Positions 28,842 to 33,811 of a DNA stretch of 33,811 nt are shown piece by piece. The position numbers and the translations under genes are program-made. The notes under the pieces were generated by a model, which saw only the letters and a list, made by a program, of their open reading frames with translations, made no database searches and had not been told where the DNA came from. This DNA is from Streptantibioticus silvisoli (GTDB lineage: Bacteria; Actinomycetota; Actinomycetes; Streptomycetales; Streptomycetaceae): assembly GCF_027947535.2 (NCBI RefSeq), contig NZ_JAAGKO020000068.1:1-33811 (forward strand). Reading direction: 5' to 3'. Every line of letters starts with the position of its first letter. The stretch's first letter is position 1.

Positions 28842-30155
28842 ATGACGACGGGCCCGCCGCAGGACGGCGTGGCGTATCCGCGGGAACTCTCGGCGGGCGC
28901 CCGTGCCCTCGCCGCCCGCTGTGTGCCGCGGGTCAACGAACTGGCCCGCCGTATGTCGCGCACCGCCCCCGAGGAGGCCCGGACCCAGCAGGGCCTGCCC
29001 ATCGACGTGAAGACCACCGAGGTGGCAGCGGCGGCCCGTTACGGGCTGCGGTTGTTCGTCCGGCGTACGCCCGGTGGCGACTACGCCTCGTTCCGGGAAC
29101 GCGCCGCCCGGCACGCCGAGGAGGGCATGCCGCTGCATCTGCTGCTGCGTGCCCACGCCACGGGAACGCACCTGTTGTGGAAGACGTTGCGCGACACCGC
29201 CGGACCCGGTGAGGAGAGCGCGCTGATCGAGCTGTCCGGGCTGCTCCTGCTCATCCAGGAGGGCATGGCCGGCGCGGTGGCGGAGACGTATCTCGACGAG
29301 CAGGCCGCGCTTGTCGCCGAACAGCGCGAACAACGTGAGGCCTTCGTACGCGGACTGCTCGACGGGACCAACGCCGACACGTCGCAACACGTGGCCTTCG
29401 GCATCGAACACGGCGGGCTCGTGCTGTACCTGCGGACCGACCGCGCCGTCGCCCCGATCGCGTCGCTCAGACCGGGCGTGACGCGTCAACCGGTGTCCGT
29501 CGCGGCGATGTCGCGGATCTCCCCGGTCGTGGCACGCCGCCGCAGACGCCGCATACAGACGGTGCTGGACCGGGCGTTCGGTACCGAGGTGCTGACACTG
29601 CTGCACGACGACGACGGGCACGCCATCGTTCCGGCCCGCCCCGGGGCCGTTGTCCCGCCTGTGCCGCCCGACGGGCTCGCCGATCGCCTCCGGCGGGCCT
29701 GCGGGGACGAGGTCAGGATCGCCGCCGTCCCGGTCGACCGGCCGTCCGCCATCGCGGACGCGGCGCGTACCGCGTGCGAGGTGGTACGCGTCGCGCACGC
29801 GAGTGGCCGGCCGCCCGGGTTGCACCGCCTGAACGACGTACTGCTGGAATTCCACCTGTCGCGTCGTGACGAGAGCAGCGGACTCATAGCGGCACTGCTC
29901 GATCCGATCGGGGAGCGCCCCGATCTGGTGGAGACCCTGCGGATCCATTTGGAGCACCAGCAGGACCGCCGGGGCACCGCCAGACGGCTCGGACTGCATC
30001 CGAACACGGTGGACAACCGGCTCGCCCGGATCGCCGAACTCACCGGTCTCGACCTCACTTCGCCCCGGGGAACCGCTCTGGCGCTCGCAGCGCTGCTTCT
30101 GCGGGAACGGCCGGAACCCGTCAGGCGATCGGCCGACCGTGGCGGCGCAGGGTGA
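28842..30155 (+). CDS. PucR/CdaR family transcriptional regulator
   Basis: This is a 437-aa cytoplasmic regulator. The N-terminal half (about 15-165) is helical and resembles the RsbT co-antagonist-like sensor domain seen in streptomycete PucR proteins. A GGDEF-like middle region follows (about 185-330). The C-terminal PucR HTH_30 domain (about 365-420) has L-R-I-H-L-E-H-Q-Q-D-R-R-G-T-A-R-R-L and H-P-N-T-V-D-N-R-L-A-R-I. ATG 28842 follows GAGGAGGG at 5-6 nt. Its 3' end converges with, and overlaps by 35 bp, a pseudogene on the minus strand. The ligand and targets cannot be read from the sequence. Confidence 0.9.
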   Translation: MTTGPPQDGVAYPRELSAGARALAARCVPRVNELARRMSRTAPEEARTQQGLPIDVKTTEVAAAARYGLRLFVRRTPGGDYASFRERAARHAEEGMPLHLLLRAHATGTHLLWKTLRDTAGPGEESALIELSGLLLLIQEGMAGAVAETYLDEQAALVAEQREQREAFVRGLLDGTNADTSQHVAFGIEHGGLVLYLRTDRAVAPIASLRPGVTRQPVSVAAMSRISPVVARRRRRRIQTVLDRAFGTEVLTLLHDDDGHAIVPARPGAVVPPVPPDGLADRLRRACGDEVRIAAVPVDRPSAIADAARTACEVVRVAHASGRPPGLHRLNDVLLEFHLSRRDESSGLIAALLDPIGERPDLVETLRIHLEHQQDRRGTARRLGLHPNTVDNRLARIAELTGLDLTSPRGTALALAALLLRERPEPVRRSADRGGAG

Positions 30156-31057
30156 GCAGGGCCTCGACCATCAGGACGGGCCGCCACTCCAGCAGCGAAT
30201 CCGGTGCACACGAACGCCGGCGCACCGGCCGGCCACCGTCCGCCTCCTGGGCCGCGACCACGAAGTCCAGGGAGCGGCTCATCTCCTCGTCCTCGTCGTC
30301 CGGGACCAGCGGCGGACCAGCGAGTTCGGTGAGGACGCGAAGGCGTGGGCGAAATGGTGTTCGCCGGATGCGTAACCCGCGCTGACCTGGCGTTGGTCGG
30401 CCTGCGCCGGATCGAGCACGATGAGCCCCTGTTCCCGGAGGAGCCGGTCGGGACGCGCCGCGGCGGTGGCGGCGCGTTCCGGTCCGGCGCGGCGTCCAGG
30501 AAGGCGAGCGCCGACATCGCCTTGTAGGGGTGAGGGGTGTCGATGCCGTCGAGCGCGGCCCAGCAGAAGTCGGTGGCGCGGAGGAGCCAGGGGTCCCACA
30601 CCTTCATGCGGCGCGGACCGGCGACCACCGCACCGGCGGTCAGCAGCTCACCGGGCGGATCGTCGAGCACCGGGATCCAGGGGCCGCCGGACAGTCGGCG
30701 GCTCAGGACGACCGGGCGGCGGGCAGTGCTCCCTCCGCGAAGGACAACGAGGCCAGGTAACGGCAGACAAGGTCGGCCACCGGCCCCTCGCAGCCCCCGC
30801 TCCCCTCCAGAATCCTCAAGGCCTGGGCAGGCCTGGGCGAGATGGAACGGTTCGCTGGCCGGGCCGCGCAGGTCGGGCTCCAAGGCGTGGCCGTAGCCTT
30901 CGTCGGTGTTCCGGCAGGTGGCGAGAGCCGTTCGGACCACCTCGGGATCGCCGTCCGGAAAAGGGAGGGCGAAGCGCCGCTGTTCGAGCGTGTGGACAGT
31001 CAGCCATACCAAATGCTGCGCGCGGGCCAAGGGCGATGAGCTGGGCGTCGCTGTCAC
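30121..31057 (-). pseudogene. Frameshifted conserved hypothetical (terpenoid-cyclase/prenyltransferase-like fold)
   Basis: Read from GTG 31057, a protein similar to a Streptomyces family of about 300 aa appears piecewise in different frames. Segment 1 (31057 to about 30839) contains Y-G-H-A-L-E-P-D-L-R-G-P. A 10-bp tandem duplication at 30819-30838 breaks the frame. Segment 2 runs to about 30707. Another shift at about 30700-30735 leads to segment 3 (W-I-P-V-L-D-D-P-P-G-E-L-L, then A-T-D-F-C-W-A-A-L). A shift at about 30465-30490 leads to segment 4 (L-I-V-L-D-P, then G-E-H-H-F-A-H). A shift near 30295-30315 leads to segment 5 (S-L-D-F-V-V-A-A-Q-E, L-L-E-W-R-P), ending at the stop 30121-30123. 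The family assignment is from memory; the broken-frame pattern is visible directly. Confidence 0.8.
30819..30838. repeat. 10-bp tandem duplication that disrupts the pseudogene
   Basis: AGGCCTGGGC occurs twice head to tail (30819-30828, 30829-30838). Removing one copy restores the reading from segment 1 to segment 2 of the pseudogene. Confidence 0.85.
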
Positions 31058-31149
31058 GGCGAAGACCCTGGCCCGGTGGCCCGGTGGCCCGGCATTCAGG
31101 CGGCGCACCGTCGCAGCTCGCCGGTGCGGGGTGAGTGGTTCGGGAGCGG

Positions 31150-31155
31150 GATACT
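31150..31155 (+). promoter_or_regulatory. Possible -10 of the DUF3046 gene
   Basis: GATACT matches the key A2 and T6 positions of the -10 and lies 7 nt before the ATG at 31163. No ribosome site is visible, so a leaderless start is likely. Confidence 0.45.
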
Positions 31156-31162
31156 GGGATGC

Positions 31163-31357
31163 ATGAAGTTGACGGTCTTCTGGCAGCGGATGAACACGCA
31201 TTTCGGCGAGGCGTACGCCGACTCCTTCGCCCGCGACCACGTCATGTCCGAGCTCGGGGGCCGCACGGTGAGCGAGGCGTTCGCGGCCGGCTGGGACGCC
31301 AAGGAAGTCTGGCGGGCGGTCTGCGCCGCGGTCGACGTGCCGGCCGAGCAGCGCTGA
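31163..31357 (+). CDS. DUF3046 family protein
   Basis: This is a 64-aa conserved actinobacterial protein of unknown function. It begins M-K-L-T-V-F-W-Q-R-M and contains F-G-E-A-Y-A-D-S-F-A-R-D-H and L-G-G-R-T-V-S-E-A-F-A-A-G, the DUF3046 signature. This family is typically encoded just upstream of recA. It is acidic with no membrane segment. ATG 31163 fits the family start; the earlier ATG at 31076 is unlikely. It lies 209 bp before recA and is separated from it by the recA promoter. Confidence 0.9.
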   Translation: MKLTVFWQRMNTHFGEAYADSFARDHVMSELGGRTVSEAFAAGWDAKEVWRAVCAAVDVPAEQR

Positions 31358-31396
31358 CTTTGACCGATCGCCCCCGCTGACCAGGTATTTTTCGAC

Positions 31397-31405
31397 TTAT
31401 CCACA
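31397..31405 (+). promoter_or_regulatory. DnaA box upstream of recA
   Basis: TTATCCACA is a perfect match to the DnaA 9-mer. It lies 15 nt before the recA -35, in an unusually AT-rich stretch (31385-31405). Confidence 0.55.
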
Positions 31406-31420
31406 GGATGGCGGGGTCGC

Positions 31421-31450
31421 TTGACACAGAATTCGAACATCCATTCTCAT
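31421..31450 (+). promoter_or_regulatory. recA promoter
   Basis: TTGACA (31421-31426) and TCTCAT (31445-31450) are separated by 18 nt. The arrangement matches the mapped recA promoter of S. lividans, with its poor -10. The leader would be about 110 nt. Confidence 0.85.
31435..31448 (+). promoter_or_regulatory. SOS (LexA) box of recA
   Basis: GAACATCCATTCTC is the same 14-mer described as the Cheo-box-like SOS element of S. lividans recA. It overlaps the spacer and -10 of the promoter, as expected for LexA repression. Confidence 0.88.
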
Positions 31451-31566
31451 GGGATGTACCCGAACCGGACGGCCCGGTTCGGGGCGACGTCGCGGTGCAT
31501 TGTCAGTGGCAGGCACTAGCGTCGTTGGACGTGAAGCGATCGACTCAAGCAAATCGGGTGGAACCC

Positions 31567-32688
<1,122 letters not shown>

Positions 32689-32691
32689 GCA

Positions 32692-33267
32692 GTGGTGTGG
32701 TCTGCCTCACCACCCGAGAGCGGCGGTGGGCCCTTCTCTTCGAGGGCGGAGCAGGGTCCACCGTCTGACCCGGAGGAGCGGGCGCGGGCGATCTGCCTGC
32801 GGCTGCTCACCGGTACCCCCCGTACCCGCAAGCAACTCGCCGACGCCCTGCGCCGGCGGGAGGTGCCGGACGACGTGGCGGAGCACGTCCTGTCGCGGTT
32901 CGAGGACGTCGGGCTGATCGACGACGCGGCGTTCGCCAGCGCGTGGGTGGAGTCCCGGCACCACGGCCGGGGGCTGGCGCGGCGGGCGCTGGCTCGCGAA
33001 CTGCGGACGCGGGGAGTGGAGTCGGGCCTCATCGACGAGGCGGTGAACCAGCTCGACTCCGAGCAGGAGGAACAGACGGCCCGGACGCTGGTTGAACGGA
33101 AACTGGCGTCCACACGGGGGCTGGACCGGGACCGCCGGATACGCCGGCTTGCCGGGATACTCGCCCGCAAGGGATACGGGGAGGGGCTGGCCCTGCGCGT
33201 GGTGCGCCGGGCGCTCGAAGAGGAGGGGGAGAACGCGGAGTTCCTGGAGGACTTCCTGCCGGAGTGA
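32692..33267 (+). CDS. recX: Regulatory protein RecX
   Basis: This is a 191-aa modulator that inhibits RecA filament growth. A 25-residue polar N-terminal leader precedes three RecX three-helix repeats. Family motifs include L-R-R-R-E-V-P, F-E-D-V-G-L-I-D-D-A-A-F-A, G-L-A-R-R-A-L-A-R-E-L and a terminal R-R-A-L-E-E-E. The start is GTG 32692 (or the next GTG, 32695), with AAGGGG in the end of recA as the ribosome site. The 3-nt spacing shows a recA-recX operon. Confidence 0.94.
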   Translation: MVWSASPPESGGGPFSSRAEQGPPSDPEERARAICLRLLTGTPRTRKQLADALRRREVPDDVAEHVLSRFEDVGLIDDAAFASAWVESRHHGRGLARRALARELRTRGVESGLIDEAVNQLDSEQEEQTARTLVERKLASTRGLDRDRRIRRLAGILARKGYGEGLALRVVRRALEEEGENAEFLEDFLPE

Positions 33268-33356
33268 GGCCGTCGCGGGCCGATCACCGGAGCGGACGGC
33301 CGACGGGTGCGGCGCTGACGCTGCCGCCGACGCCGCGGTGCGGGGGGCGGAGTCCG

Positions 33357-33392
33357 CACCGGAGGCACCGGAGGCACCGGAGGCACCGGAGG
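33357..33392 (+). repeat. Four tandem copies of CACCGGAGG
   Basis: Perfect 9-bp units start at 33357, 33366, 33375 and 33384, downstream of recX in non-coding sequence. Confidence 0.95.
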
Positions 33393-33767
33393 CGGCGCGG
33401 GGCGTGACGTCGATGCGGGGCGACGTGGCGCCGCGAAACCGGACGGGCTCTGGGCGTGCCTGGTCTGCGACGGACGCATCCGGGACGCTCGGCGTTGGGC
33501 GGTACCGGGAAGCCGATGCCGGGAACGGGAACGACCAGGCGTCGGCAGTTGTGGGGCTTGTGCATGGCGACTGTCGGCAGAGGCGCGGTGACCGTCAGCA
33601 GAGCGGACGGTCGGCGGCGAGGTCACCCGGCGACCGGGGGCATGGCCGGGCTGGGCACGCGTTCAGCCCGGAAGGTGACCGCTGGCCCGGGGCACCGGGG
33701 CGGGCGATGGCGGCCGGCTGAGCGATGGAGACGCGGCCGCGGGTTGCCCGTGTGGTGGCGGCGGCGC

Positions 33768-33794
33768 CAGGCGTCCTACGGGGGTGGACGCCTG
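33768..33794. terminator. Terminator-like hairpin near the window end
   Basis: CAGGCGTCC (33768-33776) pairs perfectly with GGACGCCTG (33786-33794) around a 9-nt loop. It may end recA-recX transcription or serve a gene beyond the window. Confidence 0.55.
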
Positions 33795-33811
33795 ACGTTG
33801 AACGGGGGGTG

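Larger units (their letters stand above)
33268..33811. other. Intergenic tail of the window, no supported gene
   Basis: No frame here has a ribosome site, family motif or normal codon use. The stretch contains a four-copy 9-bp repeat (33357-33392), nested inverted repeats around 33621-33680 (GGTCACC/GGTGACC outside, CCGGGCTG/CAGCCCGG inside) and a terminator-like hairpin at 33768-33794. Confidence 0.65.

Noticed and set aside
30139-31134. Plus-strand frames antisense to the pseudogene
   Set aside because: They have no start signals or motifs, whereas the minus strand holds recognisable family motifs in shifted frames.
31408-31566. N-terminal extension of RecA in the same frame
   Set aside because: It would include the SOS box and promoter; RecA homologues start at M-A-G-T-D-R-E-K, and a ribosome-like GGTGGA precedes that ATG.
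33092-33721. Frames over the recX 3' end and beyond, on both strands
   Set aside because: Cys/Leu/Arg or Pro/Val runs come from the 9-bp repeat; no ribosome site, and codon use is atypical.

Overview
The window is a piece of a Streptomyces (or very close actinomycete) core chromosome. GC content is very high and coding regions have strong third-position GC bias. Promoter -10 hexamers follow TAnnnT, and GTG/TTG starts are common. The gene order (tRNA-Thr, osaC, osaA, osaB, ftsK, RodZ-like gene, rimO, pgsA, pncC, clgR, dps, nei, lhr, AraC regulator, azlCD, PucR regulator, DUF3046, recA, recX) matches the conserved Streptomyces arrangement around recA. No phage, transposon, CRISPR array or biosynthetic cluster is visible.

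Layout. (1) 1-423: the 3' end of a 5S rRNA with its terminator, then tRNA-Thr(GGT). (2) 509-9965: an osmotic-stress signalling module. OsaC is an anti-sigma kinase/phosphatase on the minus strand. It is divergent from OsaA, a giant soluble hybrid histidine kinase with ten perfectly spaced 276-bp HAMP-pair repeats, and from OsaB, a response regulator with a coiled-coil output. (3) 10369-14527: FtsK DNA translocase, a 38-bp tandem repeat array, and a RodZ-like membrane protein. (4) 14661-18706: a translationally coupled rimO-pgsA-pncC run and then clgR. PgsA carries an unusual Gly/Val/Ala-rich tail of about 260 residues. (5) 18919-20495: a Dps ferritin, then about 1.1 kb without a convincing long gene. 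This stretch holds a heptamer repeat, a perfect 54-bp palindrome and an AT-rich operator-like dyad. (6) 20496-26515: a small membrane protein, and on the minus strand a repair pair (Lhr helicase and Nei/Fpg glycosylase). (7) 26706-30155: an AraC regulator, AzlCD exporter genes and a PucR-type regulator. (8) 30121-31057: a pseudogene broken by about four frameshifts. (9) 31163-33267: DUF3046, recA with SOS box and promoter, and recX. The last 540 bases hold no gene I can support.

How the parts work together. The osa genes read osmotic stress and modulate a SigB-type sigma factor. FtsK, the RodZ-like protein, PgsA, ClgR and Dps concern chromosome segregation, envelope and stress or proteolysis. 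Lhr, Nei, RecA and RecX are DNA repair. DnaA-box 9-mers lie in front of both the lhr/AraC pair and recA, which may tie repair genes to replication. Several genes (ftsK, rimO, azlC, DUF3046, possibly the AraC gene) have a -10 hexamer 6-7 nt before the start codon and are probably leaderless. No clearly new multi-gene system is evident. The most unusual items are the PgsA tail, the perfect palindrome/dyad interval at 19.9-20.4 kb, the 38-bp array behind ftsK, the DnaA-box placement, and the freshly broken pseudogene.
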